Source: a bacterium (GTDB lineage: Bacteria; CSSED10-310; JAJRTK01). Taken from it: DNA of 15,303 nucleotides. The number at the start of each line of letters is the position of its first letter. Positions within the stretch are counted from its first letter, which is position 1. The stretch lies in assembly GCA_024278345.1 (NCBI GenBank), contig JAJRTK010000367.1:1-15303 (forward strand), given 5' to 3'. Both the position numbers and the translations under genes were made by a program. Below the pieces are notes generated by a model that was given only the letters and a program-made list of their open reading frames with translations, ran no database searches and was not told the origin of the DNA. This document shows positions 1 to 6,620 of the stretch, piece by piece.

Positions 1-145
1 ACTCCACCACTGGAGCGGCCAGCGGATGACCCGCGAACCAGAGAGTCACCAGGAAACAGAGAGCCGCGCCCTTCTGGCTTGAGTGGCCATTGCGCCGACT
101 CGTCATGACTGATGCCCCGCGGGGGACCCCTGGAATGACCCGCAT
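1..145 (-). CDS. Exported protein, N-terminal fragment (runs off the left edge)
   Basis: Only the first 48 codons lie inside the window, so the function cannot be read. The minus-strand frame is open from an ATG at 145 to the edge. An ATG at 106 in the same frame is the alternative start; from there the protein reads MTSRRNGHSSQKGAALCFLV, followed by more hydrophobic residues and a small-residue stretch (PLAA) that looks like a signal peptidase I site. That is a classic signal peptide, so the product is probably exported to the periplasm or outer membrane. The start at 145 is preferred because GGAG lies five bases upstream, although it gives an unusually long n-region. The gene is downstream of, and in the same orientation as, the exported protein at 443-1060, with about 300 bases between them. 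The signal peptide is seen directly; its cleavage is inferred. Confidence 0.6.
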   Translation of the reverse strand, partial: MRVIPGVPRGASVMTSRRNGHSSQKGAALCFLVTLWFAGHPLAAPVVE

Positions 146-442
146 CTCTTCTCCAAAAGAATTGCCAGGAAGATCCAATTCTTTATTCTAGTAAGAGGCT
201 CCCAATTCACCTGCTCCAGCCTTTTATTCAGCAACCCGATCGGACACGAAAAATCAGTTAGTTTTATATACGCAACATTTGAGCCAAAACGCCATCTTTC
301 GTGTCATCAACCTGGTGGTGCCGCGGGGGAAGTGAATCTCATGCGGGATCGAGAAGTCCTCCGTGTCAAAAGCCGGGCAGGGAACAGCCCAACCGTGAAA
401 GAAGAGTGTGCGGCGCCGCGACGATCCGTGATGAGAGCTCCG
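146..442. other. Intergenic stretch, AT-rich in the middle, between two minus-strand genes
   Basis: No convincing gene is present. Bases 170-300 are clearly more AT-rich than the flanks. On the minus strand this holds a TATAAA (268-263) that could be a -10 box for the edge gene, but the matching -35 region is poor, so no promoter is called. No hairpin followed by a T-run was found that could end the gene at 443-1060. Short plus-strand reading frames here overlap the minus-strand gene and have no recognisable product. Confidence 0.4.
151..154 (-). promoter_or_regulatory. Ribosome binding site deciding the start of the edge gene
   Basis: GGAG on the minus strand, five bases before the ATG at 145. 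It is a better site than anything before the internal ATG at 106, and is the reason for choosing the longer start. Confidence 0.5.
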
Positions 443-1060
443 TCAAGGGCGTGGGTTGGGTTTGGTGGTGGTGCTGTCAACGTTTTTGGCGGGTTTCGGC
501 GGTCCGCAAAGTCGGAGGATGGATTCTTGGAGTTGTTCGGAAAAAGGTTCCATGAGCTTCAGAAAAGCCGCGCTATCCGTGTAGGTGACATAAACTCTTC
601 GCCGGACGCGGAAGGCCCTGGTCATGGCATAATGGTAGTTCCATTGAACTTTCGAGAAGTCCATTCCGCTTCCTGAAAGGCAGGTTTCTTGCGCTGGATA
701 CTGGCTGGAGGTGGGGGACTTTTGCCCATATTCCTGCACCGGCTGGCCGTCATCACCAGGGATCGGTTCACCGTCTCGGAAGACGATTTCATCGACTCGG
801 AATCTCGGGAAGGTCTGTCCGCCGGCCTTGCTAGGCATCGCTCGGCGAAACATTGTGCTGGTCACTTGTTCCAGGGCTTTTTTCTTGGAAGCATCCAGGG
901 CCGCCGGCGGGCTCTTGAGCGTCCAACCGCTTTCTGTGAGCTCTATGGCGACGCGACCGAGGCAGCCCGCCACCGGAGGAGGTTCAAGGCAGGCAGCCTC
1001 CGGGCCTCCCCAAAACATGAAGCAGAAGAGGGGCAAGAAACTTTTTTGAAAAGCTGGCAT
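443..1060 (-). CDS. Putative exported protein of unknown function
   Basis: A 205-residue protein that I do not recognise. The start ATG at 1060 has GGAG about ten bases upstream. Residues 1-24 (MPAFQKSFLPLFCFMFWG, then GPEAAC) form a short positive n-region plus a hydrophobic core, consistent with a signal peptide. The AAC at residues 22-24 resembles a lipobox, but Glu sits at the position where a Leu-like residue is expected, so lipoprotein status is doubtful. Five cysteines (13, 24, 33, 127, 184) leave room for a disulfide after export. The C-terminal third has alternating charged and aromatic residues (FRVRRRVYVTYTD), suggesting a beta-rich segment. The last 15 residues are Pro/Thr/Lys-rich and look disordered. 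It is divergent from the sensor kinase gene across a 244-base gap. It could be a lineage-specific periplasmic protein. Confidence 0.6.
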   Translation of the reverse strand: MPAFQKSFLPLFCFMFWGGPEAACLEPPPVAGCLGRVAIELTESGWTLKSPPAALDASKKKALEQVTSTMFRRAMPSKAGGQTFPRFRVDEIVFRDGEPIPGDDGQPVQEYGQKSPTSSQYPAQETCLSGSGMDFSKVQWNYHYAMTRAFRVRRRVYVTYTDSAAFLKLMEPFSEQLQESILRLCGPPKPAKNVDSTTTKPNPRP

Positions 1061-1304
1061 GGCTTCACTCCCCGAGTCATCCTCGGTTCAAGGAATTTTC
1101 TTTGTCGCCCGAGGTGGCGAAAAACCGTCTTCACTTGCGGCTCGCTCTCTAGGCGCCTATAACAGATCTTGACCTGTTTTCTTAGTCGGACTTTCGTTTG
1201 TGGCGGAAGAGTGCCAACCGGAATGAAGGCCGGTGGGACCCATGAAACAGGCACCACCCGGAGCTCTCTGCTGAGAGTTCCGGGTTCAAAGCGAGGCGGC
1301 GAAT
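1061..1304. promoter_or_regulatory. Divergent intergenic region before the exported protein and the hybrid kinase
   Basis: This 244-base gap must hold the start signals for both genes. The best plus-strand -35 match is TTGACC at 1169-1174, but the hexamer 17 bases later (TTTCGT) is a poor -10. No reliable promoter, operator or RNA gene is visible. Confidence 0.35.
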
Positions 1305-3512
1305 GTGACTCCACAGTCCTACAGGGACGTTTTCCTCAAAATCTTACCCTGGGCCGTTTTCCTTTCTCTCCTTACTGTGGGCGGTTTGGGGGCCTTCGGT
1401 TTGTGGCGAAACCAGGTGGGGCGCTTGCGTGTGGAGACCGCGGTGGTCACCGATCAGGTGCATCGCCGCCTGGAATGTTGGATCCAAGACAGACTGGCCA
1501 TCGTCGAGCACTTTGCCAACCAGTGGCCCCGGAGATATCAGGATTCTCCCGAGGCATTCCGAGAGGACGCGACGGCCTTCATCGATCTCTTGCCGGGATT
1601 CCAGGCCATCAACTGGATCGATACCGACACGGTGATTCAGATCGTCGTGCCGCTGGAGGGGAATCGCGCGGCGCTTGGAAAAAAGCTCTCCGAGCATCCG
1701 TCGAAGGAAGTTCGAGGCGCCATCACACGGGCGGCGGAGCGGCGGCTCCCCTCCAGGACGTCGGCTTTCTTCGAGCTCTACCAAGGGGGCCGCGGCTTCA
1801 CGGTCTACTGGCCCGTCGTTGGGGAGAACGCCGAGCTCTTGGGTTTCGTCAACGGCGTCTTCCGGTTGCAGCGACTCGTCGAGAGCTGTCTGGCGGAAGA
1901 CCAATTGCGGGAGGGTTTCCGGTTTTCCCTGTTTGATGCCAATGGCCAATTGACCTACTGGTGGGGGAAGCCACTGACCAGGGGCGCTGACCTGTCCGCC
2001 ACGGAAGTCCTGGAGATACTGGATCGCCCCTGGACCGTGATGATGGCTCCGTCCGAAGAAGTCATGGGGAACTTCTCTTCAGCTCTGAGCTGGTTCTTGT
2101 TCGTGGCGACCTTCCTGGTCTCCGGGATCCTGTCGTTCTTGCTCAACCGCATTCTTGCCGACCGGGCAAGGCTGCAACGGAGCGAACGACGGGTCCGCTT
2201 GTTGCTCGACTCTACCGTGGAAGGGATCTGCGGCGTGGATCTTAGCGGGAAACTCATCTTCTGTAACGCTTCGAGCCTGAGGCTCTTGGGATACGAGTCG
2301 TCCCATGAGCTGATGGGGCAGGATGTTCACGAACTATTCCATCCTCATTACCCGGACGGGACTCCTTTCCCAGCGTCAGAATGTGCGCTCTATCAGGCCT
2401 TCCGCCATGGGAAACCCATGGATCTCACTCTCCAATGTCTCTGGAAAAAAACAGGCGAGCCCCTGGACGTCGAAATCCGGATCCATCCAATAGAGCGGAA
2501 CGGCACCGTGACGGGTTGCGTCACAACTTTTATTGACGTTTCGGCCCGCCAGCAAGTTGCCCGGGAGCGCGAAAAGCTCATGGCCGTGCTGGAATCGACT
2601 CCAGACATGGTGGCTATCCTCCAAGGGGATGGGACACCCACCTACCTCAACCGATCCGGTCGCAAAATGTTTGGCGTGGAGGGCGAGGAGGAACTGGGAC
2701 CCTGCCTGTTGAACCGATTTTCCAGCGGGTTGCATCAAAACCCCACTGGCGAGGCTTTGGCGATGGCCCAAAAGCACGGAGTCTGGCAAGCTGAGGGCGT
2801 TATCGAGGGCCACACCGGGATCGAGCTTCCGGTCTCTCTCATCGTCGTGGCCCACGGTCGAATGGGCGGGGAAGTCGCTTACTATTCCGCCATCGCCAGG
2901 GACATCACTCGGTTGCGCCACGCCGAAAAACGGCGCCATGCACTGGAAGAGCAGTTCCAGCAGGCTCAGAGGATGGAAAGCCTTGGGGTTCTTGCCGGCG
3001 GCATTGCCCACGATTTCAATAACTTACTCGTAGGGATTCTTGGGCATGCCAGCCTTGCGGCGTCGGAGGTCGGGCCCGAGTCGCCCGCTTCCATTAGCCT
3101 CCGTGCCATAGAAAAGGCCGCGCAACGAGCTTCGGAGCTCACGCGCCAACTTCTGGCCTACTCCGGTCGCGGCCAGTTTGTCGTGGAATCGATTGATCCC
3201 CGCGTCGTCGTTGAGGAGATGGCCAGCCTCATGCGGGTCTCCATTTCCAAAAAAGTGCTGCTGACGTTCGACTTTTCCCACGAGGCTCAGCCCATCTCAG
3301 GAGACACCACGCAGATCCGGCAGGTCTTTCTGAACTTGCTCACCAACGCTTCGGATGCCATCGGTGAGCGATCTGGTGGGATCAGCCTTCGCGTCCAGCC
3401 GTTCCACGGACGTCCTGACCAGCGTGAATGGCGCATTTTTGGAGAGTCGCCGCCTTCGGGAGACTTCACCTATATCGAGGTTTCCGATACGGGCTCGGGA
3501 ATGAATGAGTAA
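1305..3512 (+). CDS. Membrane hybrid sensor histidine kinase, 5' part (ends at an in-frame TAA)
   Basis: A two-component sensor of 735 residues that senses outside the membrane and autophosphorylates on His. The GTG start has GAGGCGG just upstream. Order of parts: membrane segment 13-34; an extracytoplasmic region to about 255 with a CHASE-like core (LPGFQAINWID, about 103-113); membrane segment about 261-280; PAS 1 about 290-410; PAS 2 about 426-543; HisKA with the phospho-acceptor His569 in GGIAHDFNN; then the ATPase domain with its N box (from 666, QVFLNLLTNASD) and G1 box (DTGSGM, from 728). The frame then meets TAA at codon 736 in place of a residue normally between G1 and F boxes. The F box, G2 box and a receiver domain continue in the same frame after it. 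As read, this product would lack half of the ATP site and is probably inactive. The signal sensed is unknown. Confidence 0.85.
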   Translation: MTPQSYRDVFLKILPWAVFLSLLTVGGLGAFGLWRNQVGRLRVETAVVTDQVHRRLECWIQDRLAIVEHFANQWPRRYQDSPEAFREDATAFIDLLPGFQAINWIDTDTVIQIVVPLEGNRAALGKKLSEHPSKEVRGAITRAAERRLPSRTSAFFELYQGGRGFTVYWPVVGENAELLGFVNGVFRLQRLVESCLAEDQLREGFRFSLFDANGQLTYWWGKPLTRGADLSATEVLEILDRPWTVMMAPSEEVMGNFSSALSWFLFVATFLVSGILSFLLNRILADRARLQRSERRVRLLLDSTVEGICGVDLSGKLIFCNASSLRLLGYESSHELMGQDVHELFHPHYPDGTPFPASECALYQAFRHGKPMDLTLQCLWKKTGEPLDVEIRIHPIERNGTVTGCVTTFIDVSARQQVAREREKLMAVLESTPDMVAILQGDGTPTYLNRSGRKMFGVEGEEELGPCLLNRFSSGLHQNPTGEALAMAQKHGVWQAEGVIEGHTGIELPVSLIVVAHGRMGGEVAYYSAIARDITRLRHAEKRRHALEEQFQQAQRMESLGVLAGGIAHDFNNLLVGILGHASLAASEVGPESPASISLRAIEKAAQRASELTRQLLAYSGRGQFVVESIDPRVVVEEMASLMRVSISKKVLLTFDFSHEAQPISGDTTQIRQVFLNLLTNASDAIGERSGGISLRVQPFHGRPDQREWRIFGESPPSGDFTYIEVSDTGSGMNE

Positions 3513-4097
3513 GTCCTGGACAAGATATTCGATCCCTTCTTCACGACAAAACCGGCGGGACGGGGGCTTGGACTTTCGGCCGTCCTTGGAATCGTACAAA
3601 GCCACGGTGGTGTGCTGGCGGTGAAGACGGCGCCCGGCGCGGGAACGACCTTTCGACTCTTTTTTCCCGTTGCTCCAGCCCAGGATTCCACCGGCAACTC
3701 TCTTGGAGATCGGAGCCCTGCGCCAGAGGGCGGCGGCCTTGTTCTCATCGTGGATGACGAGGAGATCGTGCTCAATTTGATGAAAGAGGTCCTTCGGCGG
3801 AATGGCTTCGATGTCATCACCGCCACCAATGGCCTGGAAGGGATGGCGGAGTACCGTAGATACAAATCGTGCCTCGTGGCTGTCATCTTGGACTACAGTA
3901 TGCCGGGCCTCGACGGGAGAGAAGTTCTGGTCCACATCCGCAAGGACAATAGGACTCTTCCCATTATTCTCGTCAGTGCCCTTGACTCCAAAATGTCCGT
4001 TACAAAGGCTCAAGAAATGGGCTTCTCCTCTTTTTTGCAAAAACCTTTCCAACCTCGGGATCTCCTTTCGGAGATTCACCGGGCCATCAACACCTGA
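3513..4097 (+). pseudogene. 3' part of the same hybrid kinase: ATPase F/G2 boxes plus receiver domain
   Basis: This frame is continuous with the kinase at 1305-3512, separated only by the TAA codon at 3510-3512. It opens at once with the F box (IFDPFFTTK) and G2 box (GRGLGLS) that complete the HATPase domain. After a linker comes a full receiver domain: acidic pair Asp817-Asp818 (LIVDDEE), phospho-acceptor Asp863 (VILDYSMPG), Ser in LVSALDS and Lys913 (LQKPF), numbered from the GTG at 1305. If the TAA were a sense codon the protein would be 930 residues long. A GTG at 3612 could start a receiver-containing protein of about 160 residues, but nothing like a good ribosome site precedes it. The gene could be a recent pseudogene, a sequencing error or, less likely, a readthrough case. 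No separate output domain follows the receiver. Confidence 0.75.
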
Positions 4098-4179
4098 TCC
4101 GAGCTCCGCGCCTAGCTTCCGTGGGCCGACATCTATTTTTTTTGTTGACTTCCGCTCCCATCGCTCGCAGCCGCTCCCG

Positions 4180-5379
4180 CTACTCGCCTCCTTGCAGGCC
4201 AGATCTTCCCACGCGGACTGAGCGCGGCTTACCGAAAATCCCCCGAATAGACTCCAGGTGAGCCGAAAGGCGCCTGGCAATTTCCGCCGGGTGCGGATCG
4301 GACTCCTCCACATAGAGGTCGTGCTCTCGAAGCGGGGCATATTGGACCGGATTGGTCGATGTGAAGATCCCCACCGTGGGCACGGCCGCCGCCGAGGCCA
4401 AGTGCAGGGGGCCGGTATCGGCCGAAATGAAAAGATCCAGGTTGGCCAATAGACCCGCCAGGCGCCGTGGATGGGGGTTTCGATACCAGATGGGGCAGAG
4501 TTCTTGGCCCATGGAATGGCCAGGTGGTAGAATTTGAATGGGGAGAGCCCCGGGAACGGCGATTTGGAGCTGCCGGAGAAACTCCAGCCACCATTTTGCT
4601 GGAAGGCGTTTCCGGCCCGCGGCCTCCGCAAAGAATCCGATTCTCGGGCAATTCGGATGGGAAGGTGTGATGCTCTGGAGCTCCTTGGCACCAAGGCTTT
4701 TGGATTCTTTTGACAGTTCGAGATCCAGTTCACGGAATTGGCCAATGGAATCGCCGGGAAAGACTGCAGTCAAGAGCTGGAGGGGCCGGAGAGATTCGTG
4801 GACCAACCTTTCGGTGGGTTCCGCCGTATGGGTGAGGCGACTCCACTGTCCCGCCCCCGCGAAGCCCAGGCGGAATCGCGCTCTCGATATACGAAGGAGC
4901 AAGCGGTTGCTCGTGGAACAAAGGCAGGGATCGATGGCCAAATCATACCGGTTTCGCCGGAAGTCACCCATGCGCCGCAACAATTGGATAGGGTGCTTGG
5001 CCGGTTTTCCTGGCAATGGAAAGATGTTACGCACGGATTGCATTCCCTGGAACAAGAGGGCATGCGATGGAGCACCCACAACAATGTCGATGGAAGAAGA
5101 GACGCAGGTTCGGGCCAGGGTCCTGATAAGAGGCGTGAGGAGAATCTGGTTTCCCAGGCGCGGATTGGGCCGGCAGATAAGGATTGACCGGATTTCCCGG
5201 GGCGCCAGGAGAGGACCGTGTTGCGGTGGAGCCGGCCTCTTACCGGCGAAGCGGTTCAGGAGGCGCCGGGCCCCGCGGTGGAGATGGATGAATCGAGATC
5301 GTTTCATGGCCTTGGTGGCGAGCTGGACTTTACGGACGCGCCGCCCGCGGTGGAGATGGATGAATCGAGATCGTTTCAT
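4180..5379 (-). CDS. Glycosyltransferase family 9 (ADP-heptose:LPS heptosyltransferase-like)
   Basis: A cytoplasmic or membrane-associated enzyme expected to transfer a heptose-like sugar from a nucleotide donor onto lipopolysaccharide core or a related glycan. The GT9 fold starts near residue 62 (IRSILICRPNPRLGNQILL), matching the usual N-terminal acceptor-side motif. The donor-binding motif is clear at about 317-340: LFISADTGPLHLASA, with Asp321-Thr-Gly and His326. Donor sugar and acceptor cannot be told from sequence. The ATG at 5379 overlaps the ribBA stop as ATGA, implying translational coupling. The N-terminus is odd: MKRSRFIHLHRG occurs at residues 1-12 and again at 25-36, from a 37-bp exact DNA repeat, so an ATG at 5307 is an equally plausible start, giving 375 residues. 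Neither has a good ribosome site. The Arg-rich first 60 residues lie outside the family fold. Confidence 0.85.
   Translation of the reverse strand: MKRSRFIHLHRGRRVRKVQLATKAMKRSRFIHLHRGARRLLNRFAGKRPAPPQHGPLLAPREIRSILICRPNPRLGNQILLTPLIRTLARTCVSSSIDIVVGAPSHALLFQGMQSVRNIFPLPGKPAKHPIQLLRRMGDFRRNRYDLAIDPCLCSTSNRLLLRISRARFRLGFAGAGQWSRLTHTAEPTERLVHESLRPLQLLTAVFPGDSIGQFRELDLELSKESKSLGAKELQSITPSHPNCPRIGFFAEAAGRKRLPAKWWLEFLRQLQIAVPGALPIQILPPGHSMGQELCPIWYRNPHPRRLAGLLANLDLFISADTGPLHLASAAAVPTVGIFTSTNPVQYAPLREHDLYVEESDPHPAEIARRLSAHLESIRGIFGKPRSVRVGRSGLQGGE
5272..5308. repeat. 37-bp direct repeat, copy A (inside the GT9 gene)
   Basis: This 37-base stretch is identical to 5344-5380. It begins CCCGCGGTGGAGATGG and ends ATCGTTTCATG. 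The offset is 72 bases, so the two copies are in the same reading frame. Identity stops sharply on both sides, and the 35-base spacer is not repeated outside the pair. It encodes, on the minus strand, the second MKRSRFIHLHRG of the GT9 protein. Confidence 0.95.
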
Positions 5380-5380
5380 G
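5344..5380. repeat. 37-bp direct repeat, copy B (at the ribBA/GT9 junction)
   Basis: This is the second exact copy of the 37-base repeat. It contains the ATGA where the ribBA stop and the first possible GT9 start overlap. The inner part (GAATCGA, GA, TCGTTTC) is an imperfect palindrome. Confidence 0.95.
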
Positions 5381-6521
5381 AGGGGGCCGGAGGCTCCGAG
5401 ATGTCGATGGATACCGTCTCCACGATCTCAAGGCCATGCCCCTCGATCCCCACAAGCCGCCTTGGATGATTGGTCATGAGGCGTATTTTTCCCAGCCCCA
5501 GGGAGCGGAGAATCTGGGCTCCGAGCCCGTATTCCCGGAAACTCATGCGGTTTTTTTGATGGTTCGCCGCCGGGTTTTCAGGTGTGACCTCCGGGTGGTT
5601 GTATTGGGAAATAAGGTCGGTGAGAGTGGCTCTTTCATGAGCCATATAGACGAAGATGCCCGCGCCGGCCTCTCGGATCATGCGGAGCGCGGCCCGCAAC
5701 TCCCGCCCCGGCCGGCTCTCGAGGATGCCGAAGACGTCGCCCGGCCGGCAAGGGGTCTGAACCCGGACCAAGGTTGCCCGCTCCGGATCGACGTCACCCA
5801 ACAACAGGGCCAGATGCTCACTGCCGTCGATGATGCTTTTTAGGACCCTTGCCTCGAATTCTCCGTAATCCCGCGTCCGAACCATAGCGGCAACCGTCTG
5901 GACCACCAAAGATTCATTTTGGAGCCGAAAATCGATGAGCTCCGCGATGGTGACGATTCTCAGGCCATGCTTCTTGGAAAAACGCTCGAGCTCCGACCGG
6001 CGGGCCATGGTTCCATCATCGTTCATGATCTCGCAGATCACGGCGGCGGGCTCCAGATCAGCCAGGCGGGCAAGATCCACCGAACCTTCGGTCTGTCCTG
6101 TCCGAACCAAGACTCCTCCCTCCATGGCGCGGAGCGGAAAAACATGGCCCGGCCTTACCAGATTTTGCGGTCTGGCGCTAGGTGCCACGGCCGCAAGAAT
6201 CGTGTGGGCACGGCCCTTGGCGGTCTGGCCTGGCAGCAACCCATCCGCCGCATCAATACTCACCGTAAAGGCCGTATTGTATTGGCTGGTATTTTTTCTG
6301 ACCATCATGGGGAGATCGAGCTGGCGGAGCCTGGCGTCGGTCATGGGAAGACAGATCAGGCCGCGGGCCTCCGTGGCCATGAAGTTGATGGCCTCTGGAG
6401 TGACGAGCTCCGCTGCCATGCAGAGATCTCCTTCGTTTTCCCGATCTTCGTCATCCACAAGGATCAGGATTTCGCCTCGCTGAATCTCTTTTATCGCTTC
6501 GCGAACGTTTTGGAGGGGCAC
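5376..6521 (-). CDS. ribBA: RibBA-type protein: DHBP synthase with a degenerate GTP cyclohydrolase II domain
   Basis: A riboflavin-synthesis protein of 381 residues. The N-terminal half (about 1-205) is 3,4-dihydroxy-2-butanone 4-phosphate synthase, which makes the four-carbon unit from ribulose 5-phosphate; LVDDEDRENEGD (21-32), RPGHVFPLRA (123-132) and VICEIMNDDGTMAR (161-174) are the family motifs. At the GHTEA motif, where E. coli has metal-ligand His153, this protein has GQTEG (Gln143). The C-terminal half aligns with GTP cyclohydrolase II (TPCRPGDVFG, YGLGAQILRSLGL, LMTNHPRR), but the Cys-x-Cys zinc ligands are Ser269 and Pro271, and the RQEGR catalytic loop reads AHERA. GTP cyclohydrolase activity is therefore unlikely, and a separate RibA should exist elsewhere. 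The GTG start at 6521 is chosen for its strong ribosome site; the frame stays open upstream without family similarity. It is followed by, and overlaps, the GT9 gene. Confidence 0.88.
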   Translation of the reverse strand: MPLQNVREAIKEIQRGEILILVDDEDRENEGDLCMAAELVTPEAINFMATEARGLICLPMTDARLRQLDLPMMVRKNTSQYNTAFTVSIDAADGLLPGQTAKGRAHTILAAVAPSARPQNLVRPGHVFPLRAMEGGVLVRTGQTEGSVDLARLADLEPAAVICEIMNDDGTMARRSELERFSKKHGLRIVTIAELIDFRLQNESLVVQTVAAMVRTRDYGEFEARVLKSIIDGSEHLALLLGDVDPERATLVRVQTPCRPGDVFGILESRPGRELRAALRMIREAGAGIFVYMAHERATLTDLISQYNHPEVTPENPAANHQKNRMSFREYGLGAQILRSLGLGKIRLMTNHPRRLVGIEGHGLEIVETVSIDISEPPAPS

Positions 6522-6620
6522 AAGTTTGCCTCCTGGCTTGTTCCAGTGGAATCGCGATGGGGCGGGTTTGCTTCCGCGCAATAGATTTCTGCGGGCGATT
6601 GTGGTCAACCATGGGAAAGA
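6522..6620. promoter_or_regulatory. Divergent intergenic region between ribBA and the GT2 fusion
   Basis: This 99-base gap must hold the start signals of both divergent genes. No clear -35/-10 pair was found on either strand. It is too short for the conserved FMN riboswitch often seen before ribB genes, so no such element is called. Confidence 0.4.
6529..6534 (-). promoter_or_regulatory. Ribosome binding site deciding the ribBA start
   Basis: A perfect AGGAGG on the minus strand, seven bases before the GTG at 6521. It settles the GTG start in a frame that stays open for nearly 2 kb further upstream. Confidence 0.8.

Noticed and set aside
301-1162. Plus-strand open frames of 84-157 codons
   Set aside because: They overlap each other and the minus-strand exported-protein gene, and lack ribosome sites or recognisable products.
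1169-1197. Promoter for the hybrid kinase (TTGACC, 17-base spacer)
   Set aside because: The -10 hexamer TTTCGT is too poor to call it.
3510-3512. Recoding of TAA (alternative genetic code)
   Set aside because: The GT2 fusion in the same window ends at a TAA in a normal position, and other long genes have no internal TAA.
4136-4143. Eight-T run after the receiver domain as an intrinsic terminator
   Set aside because: No stable hairpin lies immediately before it; the best stem is only about four pairs and is some ten bases away.
3297-4745. A 482-codon minus-strand open frame
   Set aside because: It overlaps the kinase/receiver gene and the GT9 gene in other frames, and its translation has no recognisable domain.
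6522-6620. FMN riboswitch before ribBA
   Set aside because: The gap is too short and no conserved RFN helices are visible.
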